Shown piece by piece: positions 1 through 7,435 of a stretch of 10,970 bases of DNA (positions are counted from its first letter, which is position 1; each line of letters starts with the position of its first letter). The notes under the pieces are model-generated. The model worked only from the letters and a program-made list of their open reading frames with translations, ran no database searches and was not told the origin of the DNA. A program made the position numbers and the translations under genes. The stretch is from NCBI GenBank assembly GCA_004299545.1, contig SCRB01000677.1, positions 1 through 10,970 on the forward strand, written 5' to 3'. The stretch comes from Rhizobiaceae bacterium. GTDB lineage: Bacteria; Pseudomonadota; Alphaproteobacteria; Rhizobiales; Rhizobiaceae.

Positions 1-13
1 GCTCTTCCGATCT
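1..13 (+). other. Illumina adapter remnant at contig end
   Basis: The first 13 bases are GCTCTTCCGATCT, identical to the 3' end of the Illumina TruSeq adapter. From base 15 onward the sequence is clean urocanase coding sequence (QSGKPVG...). The codons read through bases 1-13 do not give the residues expected before QSGKPVG in urocanases. This is best read as untrimmed library adapter joined to genomic DNA at a contig end, not as biology. Confidence 0.9.
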
Positions 14-14
14 C

Positions 15-1442
15 CAGTCGGGCAAGCCTGTCGGTGTCTTCCGCACCCATGCCGGCGCGCCGCGCGTGCTGATCGCCAATTCCAATATCGTGCCGCATTG
101 GGCAAACTGGGATCATTTCAACGAACTCGATAAAAAAGGCCTGATGATGTACGGCCAGATGACGGCCGGCTCATGGATCTATATCGGCACACAGGGCATC
201 GTGCAGGGCACCTACGAAACCTTCGTGGAGGCCGGACGCCAGCATTATGGCGGCAGCCTGAAAGGCAAATGGATTCTTACCGCAGGGCTCGGCGGCATGG
301 GCGGGGCACAGCCGCTCGCCGCCGTCATGGCAGGCGCGTCCTGCCTCGCCATCGAATGCGACCCCGATCGCATCGATTTCCGGCTCCGCACCCGCTATGT
401 CGACGAACGCGCCAATACGCTGGACGAGGCGCTCGCCATGATCGGGCGCTGGACGAAGGCCGGCGAAGCGAAATCGGTCGGACTCCTCGGCAACGCCGCC
501 GAGATTGTGCCGGAGCTTCACCGGCGCGGCGTGAAGCCCGACATCCTCACCGACCAGACATCGGCGCATGATCCGCTGAACGGCTATCTACCGAAGGGAT
601 GGTCGCTGGCCGAATGGCGCGACAAGCGCGAGAACGACCCGAAGGCCGTCGAAAAAGCCGCCCGCGCGTCGATGCGCGAACATGTCGAGGCCATGGTGGC
701 TTTCTGGAACGACGGCGTGCCGACGCTCGACTATGGCAACAATATCCGCCAGGTGGCGCGCGACGAAGGCTTCGAGAACGCCTTCGCCTTCCCCGGTTTC
801 GTGCCGGCCTATATCCGCCCGCTCTTCTGCCGCGGCATCGGCCCGTTCCGCTGGGCGGCGCTGTCGGGAGATCCGGAGGACATCTTCCGTACCGATGCCA
901 AGGTGAAGGAATTGACGCCAGGCAATACGCATCTCCACAACTGGCTCGACATGGCGAAGGAGCGCATTTCCTTCCAGGGCCTGCCGGCGCGGATCTGCTG
1001 GGTGGGGCTCGGCGACCGCCACCGGCTCGGCCTCGCCTTTAACGATATGGTTGCAAAAGGCGAATTGAAGGCGCCGGTCGTCATCGGCCGCGACCACCTT
1101 GATTCCGGCTCCGTCGCCTCGCCCAACCGCGAGACCGAGGCGATGAAGGACGGATCGGACGCCGTCTCCGACTGGCCGTTGCTCAACGCGCTTTTGAACT
1201 GCGCGTCGGGCGCGACCTGGGTGTCTCTGCACCATGGCGGCGGCGTCGGCATGGGCTTCTCGCAACATGCCGGCATGGTCATCTGCGCGGACGGCACGCC
1301 GGAAGCCGCCCGGCGGCTGGAGCGGGTATTATGGAACGATCCGGCCACCGGCGTCATGCGCCATGCCGACGCCGGCTACGAGATCGCGATCGAATGCGCG
1401 AAGGAGAAGGGGCTGAGGCTGCCCGGCATATTGGGGAATTGA
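15..1442 (+). CDS. hutU: Urocanate hydratase (urocanase), 5' truncated by contig end
   Basis: Urocanase catalyses the second step of histidine degradation, converting urocanate to imidazolonepropionate with a tightly bound NAD+, in the cytoplasm. Reading starts at the Gln codon at 15-17 (QSGKPVGVF) and runs 475 residues to the TGA at 1440-1442. Known bacterial urocanases are about 557 residues, so roughly 82 N-terminal residues lie beyond the contig end. The GTG at 66 is an internal valine, not a start. Visible landmarks are the glycine-rich [12 protein letters not shown] dinucleotide-binding stretch, [27 protein letters not shown], the urocanase signature [10 protein letters not shown] with the active-site cysteine, and [16 protein letters not shown]. 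All key residues are present, so the gene looks functional apart from the artificial truncation. No other hut gene is in the window; any would lie upstream. It converges on the TetR gene after a 76-bp gap with only a weak hairpin (CGAGGG 1475-1480 / CCCTCG 1508-1513). Confidence 0.97.
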   Translation, partial: QSGKPVGVFRTHAGAPRVLIANSNIVPHWANWDHFNELDKKGLMMYGQMTAGSWIYIGTQGIVQGTYETFVEAGRQHYGGSLKGKWILTAGLGGMGGAQPLAAVMAGASCLAIECDPDRIDFRLRTRYVDERANTLDEALAMIGRWTKAGEAKSVGLLGNAAEIVPELHRRGVKPDILTDQTSAHDPLNGYLPKGWSLAEWRDKRENDPKAVEKAARASMREHVEAMVAFWNDGVPTLDYGNNIRQVARDEGFENAFAFPGFVPAYIRPLFCRGIGPFRWAALSGDPEDIFRTDAKVKELTPGNTHLHNWLDMAKERISFQGLPARICWVGLGDRHRLGLAFNDMVAKGELKAPVVIGRDHLDSGSVASPNRETEAMKDGSDAVSDWPLLNALLNCASGATWVSLHHGGGVGMGFSQHAGMVICADGTPEAARRLERVLWNDPATGVMRHADAGYEIAIECAKEKGLRLPGILGN

Positions 1443-1518
1443 AGCCTCAGCATTCGAAGGACGCATTGTAGCGACGAGGGTCAGCTCTCAGAATCTTCCG
1501 TATCAACCCCTCGCTCCA

Positions 1519-2124
1519 TCACTCGCTCCGTTCGAGGTGATGACGCAGCATGGCACGAAGCTCGGTCATGACGCCCTCGGCATCCGGCCGGCCGCTGACC
1601 AGCAGCCCCATGCGCAAAAGCTGCGGCACGATCACTGCCAGATGCTCCGCCTGTTCACGTGGAAGCGCCGGCTCCGCCTCCTGGAACAAGGCGGCGATCT
1701 GCGCCCTGCGGCGTGCCCGCAATCCCAGGCGCCAGGAATATTCGCCGGAAAGGTCGATCAGCACGCCATAGGCCGGATAGCGGTGCGTGAAATCCGCCAA
1801 TTCGTCGAAAAGCGCATCACCGACCTCTACCGCCTTCCTGCCGCCGACGCGCTCCTTGAGCGCGACGAGGCGCGTCGAAAGTGTCTCAGCCAGTTCCATC
1901 AGCATCGCTTCGGCGAGCGAATGCTTAGTCGGGAAAAAGAGATAAAGCGAACCGATCGAGGCGCCCGCCCGCGCCGCTATCTCGGTCATCGTCGTCGCAT
2001 CATAGCCCTTTTCGACAAAAAGGGCCGCCGCCGCCGCCTGCAAGGAAGCGACGCGCTCCCTGCCGCGACGGCGCTGCGGAGCACGTGATTTTACCGACTG
2101 GCCTCTTGCGTTACCTGAGGGCAT
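1519..2124 (-). CDS. TetR/AcrR-family transcriptional repressor
   Basis: A 201-residue protein with a typical TetR N-terminal DNA-binding domain. After a basic tail (residues 1-24), a first helix (ERVASLQAAAAALFVEKG) leads to the helix-turn-helix at about residues 43-66 (TTMTEIAARAG...SIGSLYLFF). The rest is the usual variable helical ligand and dimer domain. Length is standard for the family. It is divergent from the MFS exporter across 71 bp, the classic layout in which a TetR protein represses both itself and a pump until a pump substrate binds it. The start at 2124 is the only one that keeps the whole first helix: no upstream in-frame ATG, GTG or TTG occurs before a stop at 2152-2154. A GAGG abuts the ATG directly, so there is no normally spaced ribosome-binding site. 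The ligand cannot be told from sequence, and regulation of the neighbour is inferred. Confidence 0.92.
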   Translation of the reverse strand: MPSGNARGQSVKSRAPQRRRGRERVASLQAAAAALFVEKGYDATTMTEIAARAGASIGSLYLFFPTKHSLAEAMLMELAETLSTRLVALKERVGGRKAVEVGDALFDELADFTHRYPAYGVLIDLSGEYSWRLGLRARRRAQIAALFQEAEPALPREQAEHLAVIVPQLLRMGLLVSGRPDAEGVMTELRAMLRHHLERSE

Positions 2125-2131
2125 CCTCGTA

Positions 2132-2137
2132 TATAAT
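2132..2137 (+). promoter_or_regulatory. Candidate -10 box for the MFS exporter gene
   Basis: A perfect TATAAT lies 58 bp upstream of the exporter start codon and would give a start of transcription near 2144. No good -35 sits at the ideal 17-bp distance: TTGCGT at 2106-2111 is 20 bp away and TTACCT at 2111-2116 is 15 bp away. The same A/T-rich run reads TATTAT or TATATA on the other strand, so it could also serve the divergent regulator gene. Confidence 0.5.
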
Positions 2138-2158
2138 AGCTGAGCGTCGCCTCAACTA
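2137..2158. promoter_or_regulatory. Candidate TetR operator (22-bp imperfect palindrome)
   Basis: Two 8-base arms, TAGCTGAG (2137-2144) and CTCAACTA (2151-2158), are inverted copies with 7 of 8 positions paired, around a 6-bp spacer CGTCGC. The site begins on the last base of the TATAAT box and covers the predicted start of transcription of the exporter gene, where a repressor would block initiation. It also lies just upstream of the regulator gene, allowing autoregulation. Size and symmetry suit a TetR dimer. Binding by the adjacent regulator is inferred. Confidence 0.55.
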
Positions 2159-2195
2159 CCTCCCTGTATAGGTTGCATATCCGGAGATCGCCGCA

Positions 2196-3920
2196 ATGAG
2201 TCAAGAGGCGCCGCAGCATTCGGCGGGCTATAAATGGGTGGTGTTGAGCAACACCACGCTTGGCATGCTGGCGGCCGCAATGAACAGTTCCATCCTGCTC
2301 ATCAGCCTGCCGGCCATCTTTCGCGGCATCCATCTCGACCCGCTCGATCCGGGCAACATCAATTATCTCTTGTGGGCGATCATCGGCTACATGATCGCGA
2401 CTGCGGTTCTCGTCGTCGCTTTTGGCCGCCTCGGCGACCAGTTCGGCCGCGCGCGCATGTACAATCTCGGCTTCGCCATCTTCACGGCGGCGTCTATCGC
2501 GCTCGCTCTCCTGCCCGGCAAGGGCGACTTCGCCGCGACCTATCTTATCGTCGTGCGCATGATCCAGGGCGTCGGCGGCGCGCTGATCATGGCGAACTCG
2601 ACCGCGCTCCTGACCGATGCCTTCTCGCCCGACCAGCGCGGGCTCGCGCTCGGCATCAACGTCGTCGCGGCCATTGGTGGCCAGTTCGTCGGGCTCCTGC
2701 TCGGCGGCCTTCTGGCCGACTACGATTGGCGGCTCGTCTTCTGGATCAACGTCCCCTTCGGCGTGGTCGGCACCGTCTGGGCCTATTGGCGGCTCAGCGA
2801 AATCCCGAACAGGCGCAAGCATCGCATCGACTGGCTCGGCAATGCCTCCTTCGGCCTCGGCCTGGTCCTCGTCCTGACGGCCATCACCTATGGCATCCAG
2901 CCTTATGGCAACGAGGTCATGGCGTGGACGAGCCCGAAAGTCGTGACGCTCTTTGGCCTCGGCATCCTGGCACTTGTCCTCTTTTGCCTTGTCGAAAAGC
3001 GCGTGGAGCGGCCGATGCTCGACTTCCGTCTTTTTGGCATCGCGCCCTTCGCCTACGGCAATATCGCCAATTTGACGTCGTCGATCGCCCGCGGCGGGTT
3101 GCAATTCATGCTCATCATCTGGCTGCAGGGCATCTGGCTGCCGCTGCACGGCTATGCCTTCGAGATAACGCCCTTGTGGTCGGCGATCTTCATGCTGCCG
3201 CTCACTTTCGGCTTCCTTCTTGCCAGCCCGGTCGCGGGCTATTTCTCCGACCGGGTCGGCGGCGTTCCCTTCGCGGTCGGCGGCATGGTCTTCGGCGCGG
3301 CCTCCTTTGTCGCGCTGATGCTCCTGCCGGCCGATTTCTCCTACCTCGCCTTTGCGGCGCTCCTCTTCCTGAACGGTCTCGGCTCCGGGCTCTTCGTCGC
3401 GCCGAACAGCACACAGATCATGAATTCCGTGCCGCCCGCCGAGCGCGGCCAGGCCTCCGGCATGCGCGCGACGACCACCAATGCCGGGCAGGTGCTGTCG
3501 ATCGGCGTCTTCTTCAGCCTGATGCTGGCGGGCTTGGCCGCGACGCTACCGCATGCGATGGAAGCGGGTCTTCTGGCGCAGAACGTTCCGGCCGCCGTAG
3601 CGGGGAAAATTGCCAGCATGCCGCCCGTCGCCAGCCTTTTCGCCGCCTTCCTCGGCTACAATCCGATGGGCGAACTGATCCCGCATTCGGTGCTGGCGAG
3701 CCTGCCGCCGCAAAACGTCGCCGCGCTGACGGGCACGGAATTCTTTCCGGGCCTGATGTCAGCCCCGTTCAAGCACGGGCTGATCCTGGCCTTCACCTTC
3801 TCCGCCATCCTTTACCTGGTCGCGGCCTTCACCTCGTGGAAGGGCGGCTCGATCGTCGTGCGGGAGAGCGAGGCGCTCGACGGCCCGATGCAAGGGCAAC
3901 GCGTGGCGCAATCGGCGTGA
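2196..3920 (+). CDS. MFS multidrug exporter, DHA2-type (probably 14 TM)
   Basis: A 574-residue, strongly hydrophobic inner-membrane protein, the length expected for proton-driven drug:H+ antiporters with 14 membrane segments. Visible family motifs are motif A in the loop after TM2 (FGRLGDQFGRARM, about residues 76-88), RMIQGVGGAL (121-130) in TM4, and the antiporter motif C region in TM5 (ALGINVVAAIGGQFVGLLLG, 151-170), followed by DWRLVFWINVPFG, typical of DHA2 pumps. A second, weaker motif-A-like loop occurs later (AGYFSDRVGG). A long non-membrane loop (about 490-530) precedes the last membrane segment. The start at 2196 has GGAG at 2183-2186, nine bases upstream. The gene is divergent from a TetR gene and next to a palindrome at its own promoter, so substrate-inducible efflux is the natural inference. 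No periplasmic adaptor gene is adjacent. The substrate is unknown. Confidence 0.92.
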   Translation: MSQEAPQHSAGYKWVVLSNTTLGMLAAAMNSSILLISLPAIFRGIHLDPLDPGNINYLLWAIIGYMIATAVLVVAFGRLGDQFGRARMYNLGFAIFTAASIALALLPGKGDFAATYLIVVRMIQGVGGALIMANSTALLTDAFSPDQRGLALGINVVAAIGGQFVGLLLGGLLADYDWRLVFWINVPFGVVGTVWAYWRLSEIPNRRKHRIDWLGNASFGLGLVLVLTAITYGIQPYGNEVMAWTSPKVVTLFGLGILALVLFCLVEKRVERPMLDFRLFGIAPFAYGNIANLTSSIARGGLQFMLIIWLQGIWLPLHGYAFEITPLWSAIFMLPLTFGFLLASPVAGYFSDRVGGVPFAVGGMVFGAASFVALMLLPADFSYLAFAALLFLNGLGSGLFVAPNSTQIMNSVPPAERGQASGMRATTTNAGQVLSIGVFFSLMLAGLAATLPHAMEAGLLAQNVPAAVAGKIASMPPVASLFAAFLGYNPMGELIPHSVLASLPPQNVAALTGTEFFPGLMSAPFKHGLILAFTFSAILYLVAAFTSWKGGSIVVRESEALDGPMQGQRVAQSA

Positions 3921-3924
3921 AAGG

Positions 3925-3942
3925 CGCGGAGAACGAGCCGCG
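3925..3942. terminator. Weak hairpin between convergent genes
   Basis: The 37-bp gap between the convergent exporter and aldo/keto reductase genes holds a 5-bp GC stem, CGCGG (3925-3929) with CCGCG (3938-3942), and an 8-base loop. There is no real T run on either side (only CTTTC on the minus strand). It may help end both transcripts, but it is not a textbook intrinsic terminator. Confidence 0.3.
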
Positions 3943-3957
3943 AAGGACGCACCCGAA

Positions 3958-5007
3958 TTACTTGTTTCGCGATGGTCCCGCGCGTTCCGCCGAGGCCGCC
4001 CAGATATTGATCCCCGCGTCGCGCGCATAAAGATCGATTTCGCCGAGTTCTTCCTGGGTAAAATCGCGGTTCTTCAAGGCACCAACGCTATCAACGACCT
4101 GCTCCGGCCGGCTGGCGCCGATCAGGGCGGAAGTGACCCGGCCGCCGCGCAGCACCCAGGCGATAGCCATCTGCGCCAGCGTCTGCCCGCGCTTCCCGGC
4201 GATCGCGTTCAGCGAACGGATATGGTCGAGATTCGCCTCGTTGAGGAAGCCGGTGCGCAGTGATTTCCCCTGCGCGGCGCGGCTGTCCTCGGGAATCCCG
4301 TTCAGATATTTGCCGGTCAGCATGCCCTGTGCCAGAGGCGAAAAAACGATCGAGCCGATGCCGAGATCGGAAAGCGTATCGAGCAGGCCGTCCTCCTCGA
4401 CCCAGCGGTTGAGCATCGAATAGCTCGGCTGGTGGATGAGGCAGGGCGTGCCCAGGTCTTTCAGGATCGCGGCAGCCTGTTTCGTGCGCTGCGAATTATA
4501 GGACGAGATGCCGGCGTAAAGCGCCTTGCCGGACCGGACCGCGTGGTCGAGGGCCGTCATCGTCTCTTCGAGAGGCGTTTGCGGATCGAAGCGATGCGAA
4601 TAGAAGATGTCGACATAATCGACACCCATGCGTTTCAGGCTCTGGTCGAGACTCGACAGCAGATATTTGCGGCTGCCCCATTCGCCATAGGGACCAGGCC
4701 ACATCAGGTAACCCGCCTTGGTGGAGATGATGAGTTCGTCCCGCAACCCGGCGAAATCGGTGCGCAATATTTCGCCGAACGCGGTTTCGGCGCTGCCGGG
4801 CGGCGGCCCGTAATTGTTGGCAAGGTCGAAATGGGTGATGCCGAGGTCGAACGCGGTACGGCAGATGGCGCGCTTTTTCTCATGCGGTGTATCGCCGCCG
4901 AAATTGTGCCACAGACCGAGCGAAAGCGCCGGCAGCTTCAGGCCCGAGCGCCCGCAACGGTTGTAGACCATGGTTTCATAACGGTTTTCCGCTGGCTGCC
5001 ACGCCAT
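3958..5007 (-). CDS. gpr: Aldo/keto reductase, YghZ/Gpr type (L-glyceraldehyde 3-phosphate reductase)
   Basis: A 349-residue (beta/alpha)8-barrel NADPH-dependent reductase. From memory it follows Escherichia coli YghZ (Gpr, 346 residues) closely along its length, for example LPALSLGLWHNFG, FDLANNYGPPPGSAE, YSHR, IHQPSY, PLAQGMLTGKYLNGIP and LIGASRPEQ. The aldo/keto reductase tetrad is intact: Asp61, Tyr66, Lys97 (STKAGY) and His138 (YSHR). The C-terminal LIGASRPEQ segment (296-304) is the NADP phosphate-binding region. The E. coli enzyme reduces L-glyceraldehyde 3-phosphate and also acts on methylglyoxal, so detoxification of reactive short aldehydes is likely; the true substrate here is not proven. 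The start at 5007 has GAGG eight bases upstream. It lies 33 bp after the sugar isomerase-like gene on the same strand and is probably its co-transcribed partner. Confidence 0.93.
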   Translation of the reverse strand: MAWQPAENRYETMVYNRCGRSGLKLPALSLGLWHNFGGDTPHEKKRAICRTAFDLGITHFDLANNYGPPPGSAETAFGEILRTDFAGLRDELIISTKAGYLMWPGPYGEWGSRKYLLSSLDQSLKRMGVDYVDIFYSHRFDPQTPLEETMTALDHAVRSGKALYAGISSYNSQRTKQAAAILKDLGTPCLIHQPSYSMLNRWVEEDGLLDTLSDLGIGSIVFSPLAQGMLTGKYLNGIPEDSRAAQGKSLRTGFLNEANLDHIRSLNAIAGKRGQTLAQMAIAWVLRGGRVTSALIGASRPEQVVDSVGALKNRDFTQEELGEIDLYARDAGINIWAASAERAGPSRNK

Positions 5008-5040
5008 TTTCTCATCCTCTTCCCAAGCTTGATTCTCTAT

Positions 5041-5802
5041 TCACCCTGCGGTCGGAAGGTACTTCTCCGCCGTTTCCATGGAACGGCGGGCAGAGCGCTC
5101 CAGATCGCGCGGATTGTCGTGCTCGACGACGAAATATTCGGCCGAAGTCTTCTCGCACAGAAGTTTCGTGAGTTTCGGCCAGTCCATGGTTCCGTCGCCG
5201 AGATCGGCCCAGCCATCCTCGTCGATGTTCTCCCCCTCGCGCGCGATGTCCTTCAGATGGACGGCCGTGATGCGGGAATCATGGTCCATGATCCATTCAA
5301 CCGGATCGCCGCCGCCGCGCACGATCCATGCGGCGTCGATTTCCCAGCCGATCTCGGGAGCGGCGTCGAGCAGAAGCTGGAGCGGGACGGCGCCGTCCGG
5401 CAGCGGCCGCAATTCGTAATCGTGATTGTGCCACGCAAAGCCGAGATCGGCATCCCGCGCCACCTCGCCGATCTTCGCAAGCCTGGCTCCGAAATCCCGC
5501 CAGCCGGCGACGTCGGTCGGCCGCATCTCGGGCGGCAGGAAAGGGCAGACGAGCATCTCCATGCCAAGCGTCCGGGCGACTGAGAGCGTGGCGGGAAAAT
5601 CGCCTTCCAGCATCTTCAGATCGAAATGACCGATCGGCATGGAAAGGCCGGCGCGATCCATCTCCTCCCTGAACGCAACCGGATTTTCATAAACGCCGGG
5701 AAAGCCCTCGACACCACTGTAACCCGCCTCGGCAAGGAGGTCGAGCGCCTCGGGCCAGGGCTGGAATTTGCGGGCGCCGTGAAGCTGGAACAACCAGGTC
5801 AT
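5041..5802 (-). CDS. Sugar phosphate isomerase/epimerase family TIM-barrel protein
   Basis: A 253-residue protein of the xylose isomerase-like TIM-barrel superfamily (Pfam AP_endonuc_2), which contains sugar and inositol epimerases, isomerases and dehydratases. Typical strand-end motifs carry the likely divalent-metal and sugar ligands: GYSGVEGF (28-34), GHFD (58-61), FAWHNHDYEL (122-131), WEIDAAWI (153-160), AVHLKDI (180-186), the loop WADLGDGTMDW (198-208) and FVVEHDNP (224-231). The likely metal ligand at the last strand is Glu227. The protein is short for the family but has all these elements. The start at 5802 has AGGA five bases upstream. It is the first gene of a probable two-gene unit with the aldo/keto reductase, which suggests one step on a keto- or aldo-sugar followed by a reduction; this pairing is inferred. 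The reaction cannot be fixed from sequence. Confidence 0.85.
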   Translation of the reverse strand: MTWLFQLHGARKFQPWPEALDLLAEAGYSGVEGFPGVYENPVAFREEMDRAGLSMPIGHFDLKMLEGDFPATLSVARTLGMEMLVCPFLPPEMRPTDVAGWRDFGARLAKIGEVARDADLGFAWHNHDYELRPLPDGAVPLQLLLDAAPEIGWEIDAAWIVRGGGDPVEWIMDHDSRITAVHLKDIAREGENIDEDGWADLGDGTMDWPKLTKLLCEKTSAEYFVVEHDNPRDLERSARRSMETAEKYLPTAG

Positions 5803-5827
5803 ATCAATCCTGCGGTATCACAATTCG

Positions 5828-5841
5828 CCTCGCCAGCGAGG
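5828..5841. promoter_or_regulatory. 14-bp palindrome upstream of the isomerase gene
   Basis: CCTCGC (5828-5833) and GCGAGG (5836-5841) are perfect inverted copies around a CA centre, ending 26 bp upstream of the isomerase-like start codon. Two further palindromes lie just beyond: GCACGTGC at 5853-5860 and CCTGAAATCAGG at 5860-5871. One of these may be an operator for the isomerase-reductase unit or part of a leader hairpin. I found no convincing -35/-10 pair in this gap. Confidence 0.35.
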
Positions 5842-5903
5842 GAGCAGGCCGAGCACGTGCCTGAAATCAGGGCAAAACGCAACCGCGGGCGGCGCATTCC
5901 GTT

Positions 5904-5918
5904 CCGCGTGCCACGCGG
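5904..5918 (-). terminator. Hairpin directly after gnd stop codon
   Basis: CCGCGT (5904-5909) and ACGCGG (5913-5918) form a perfect 6-bp GC stem with a 3-base loop, touching the gnd stop codon on the minus strand. No T run follows, so this is at best a weak or Rho-assisted terminator, or a 3'-end protecting hairpin. Confidence 0.35.
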
Positions 5919-7331
5919 TCAGCCATGGCTGCCCCAGGGGCCGTGAGACTCCCCGGCCTGATCGATCCGTTCGAAACCATGGGCGCCGAAGAAATCGCGC
6001 TGGCCCTGTATGAGGTTCGCCGTACCGCGGCCCTGCCGATAGCCGTCGAAATAGGCAAGGGCGGAAGAGAGAGCGGGTGCCGGCAGGCCGGCAGCCGCCG
6101 CCCAGGCGACGATGCGGCGGAGCGCCGGATGCGCCTCCTTCATCATTTCCACAAAGGACGGCGCCATGAAGAGATTGTCGAGGTCGTCGGCACGCTCGAA
6201 CGCATCCGTGATGCGGCCGAGAAATTGCGAGCGGATGATGCAGCCGGCGCGCCAGATCTTGGCGATCGTTCCCATCGGCAGGCTCCAGTTGAATTCCCGC
6301 GATGCCGCCGTCATCACCGCGAAGCCCTGCGCGTAGGCGCCGATCTTGCCGGCGAAGAGCGCCAGCTCCAGATCATCGTGCGAAACCGTGCCGCGCTTCT
6401 CCAGGGCGAGCTTCCCGTAGGCCTTTTCCGCGGCCTCGCGCTCTGCTTTCATCGCGGAGAGGCCTCGAAAGGCGACGGCCGCCTCTATCGCCGTCGCCGG
6501 AACCCCCATCTGCTGCGCTTCGATGACCGACCAGCGGCCGGTACCTTTCTGGCCAGCGCTGTCGAGGATCATGTCCACCATCGGCTGGCCCGTCTTCGGA
6601 TCGTCGGCGGCGAGCACCTCAGCCGTGATCTCGATTAGATACGAGTTCAGCCGGCCCCTGTTCCAGCCGGCGAAGACCGGGGCGATCTCCTTCGCCTCCA
6701 TGCCGAGACCGTCGCGGAAGATGCCGTATATCTCGGCTATCATCTGCATATCGGCATATTCGATGCCGTTATGAATCGTCTTGACGAAATGCCCGGCGCC
6801 ATCCGTACCGAGCCAGGCACAGCAAGGCTCACCCTCATATTTGGCGGCAATGTCGTTCAGCACGCCCTCAACACGTTCGTACGACTGTTTCGTGCCGCCG
6901 ACCATGATCGAAGGGCCGTGCCGCGCACCCTCCTCGCCACCGGACACGCCCATGCCGATGAAGGTCAGGCCAGAGCCTTCGAGTTCATGGAAGCGGCGCA
7001 CGGTGTCATGGAAATTCGCATTACCCGCATCGATGATAATGTCGTTTTCGGAAAGGAGTTTCCTGAGCCTGGCGATCTCCTCGTCCACGGCGGGTCCGGC
7101 CGAGACCATCAGGATGATCGGGCGCGGCGGCCGAATGGCTGCGACCAGTTCCTCAAGGGAATTGCACGGGAGAACACGTTCCCTCAATTCGCCAGCGGAT
7201 TCGAAGAAAATACCGGTCTTGGAAGTGGTGCGGTTGTAGACCGCGATTGCGTGGTCCTTCTCGGCGATGTTGAGGGCAAGGTTCGAACCCATTACCCCAA
7301 GGCCGATGAGGCCGATGTCTGCTTGCGCCAT
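5919..7331 (-). CDS. gnd: 6-phosphogluconate dehydrogenase (decarboxylating)
   Basis: This enzyme oxidises and decarboxylates 6-phosphogluconate to ribulose 5-phosphate with NADP+ in the oxidative pentose phosphate pathway. The product has 470 residues, matching the usual bacterial length (E. coli 468). Landmarks are the Rossmann loop GLGVMG (10-15) with NRT (33-35), which suits NADP; GMGVSGGEEGARHGPS (126-141); the catalytic stretch HFVKTIHNGIEYADMQ with Lys184, His187 and Asn188; the family signature ILDSAGQKGTGRW (255-267); and the C-terminal substrate-binding tail QRDFFGAHGFER with Arg445 and His451. The start MAQADIGLIG at 7331 places the Rossmann strand at the N-terminus as in homologues; an open frame continues 59 codons upstream to 7508 but is not gnd-like. 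A purine-rich AGGGA precedes the ATG closely. It probably has its own promoter, since a strong terminator separates it from the molybdenum hydroxylase genes upstream. Confidence 0.97.
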   Translation of the reverse strand: MAQADIGLIGLGVMGSNLALNIAEKDHAIAVYNRTTSKTGIFFESAGELRERVLPCNSLEELVAAIRPPRPIILMVSAGPAVDEEIARLRKLLSENDIIIDAGNANFHDTVRRFHELEGSGLTFIGMGVSGGEEGARHGPSIMVGGTKQSYERVEGVLNDIAAKYEGEPCCAWLGTDGAGHFVKTIHNGIEYADMQMIAEIYGIFRDGLGMEAKEIAPVFAGWNRGRLNSYLIEITAEVLAADDPKTGQPMVDMILDSAGQKGTGRWSVIEAQQMGVPATAIEAAVAFRGLSAMKAEREAAEKAYGKLALEKRGTVSHDDLELALFAGKIGAYAQGFAVMTAASREFNWSLPMGTIAKIWRAGCIIRSQFLGRITDAFERADDLDNLFMAPSFVEMMKEAHPALRRIVAWAAAAGLPAPALSSALAYFDGYRQGRGTANLIQGQRDFFGAHGFERIDQAGESHGPWGSHG

Positions 7332-7391
7332 TCTTCCCTGTCCCGCGGCCGGTTTCCTCCCGGCGCTCCGCAAACGCGGCCCCGGTTTTTG

Positions 7392-7421
7392 ATTTTGAGC
7401 GCCTTGGAGCACTCGCGTCAA
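7392..7421 (-). promoter_or_regulatory. Candidate gnd promoter
   Basis: On the minus strand, TTGACG (7421-7416) is followed after 18 bp by CAAAAT (7397-7392), about 60 bp upstream of the gnd start. The -35 is close to consensus and the -10 matches at four of six bases. It lies between the upstream operon's terminator and gnd, where a promoter is needed. The predicted leader of about 55 bases is GC-rich and can fold. Confidence 0.45.
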
Positions 7422-7435
7422 CCGAAGGAGACGCA

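Noticed and set aside
2153..2175. CAAC...GTTG as a second operator in the tetR-MFS gap.
   Set aside because: Only the outer four bases pair cleanly across a 15-bp centre, much weaker than the palindrome at 2137-2158.
2091..3149. 352-codon minus-strand open frame over the exporter and tetR start.
   Set aside because: It is antisense to well-supported genes, its product is Asp/Glu/Arg-rich with no recognisable domain, and it would run through the shared promoter region.
2234..4030. 598-codon open frame on the plus strand, longer than the exporter frame it overlaps.
   Set aside because: It is out of frame with the MFS protein, is rich in Arg/Ala/Pro/His with no domain or membrane pattern, and is a high-GC shadow. 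The 574-residue frame has clear family motifs and a ribosome-binding site.
4432..5583. 383-codon plus-strand open frame across the reductase and isomerase genes.
   Set aside because: It is antisense to two recognised genes and spans their junction; its product resembles nothing known to me.
7360..7390. Plus-strand hairpin (CCGG, CCGC / GCGG, CCGG) followed by TTTTT that looks like a terminator.
   Set aside because: No plus-strand gene lies upstream for it to terminate, and the stem is interrupted by an unequal bulge. The T run is more simply part of the spacer near the gnd promoter.
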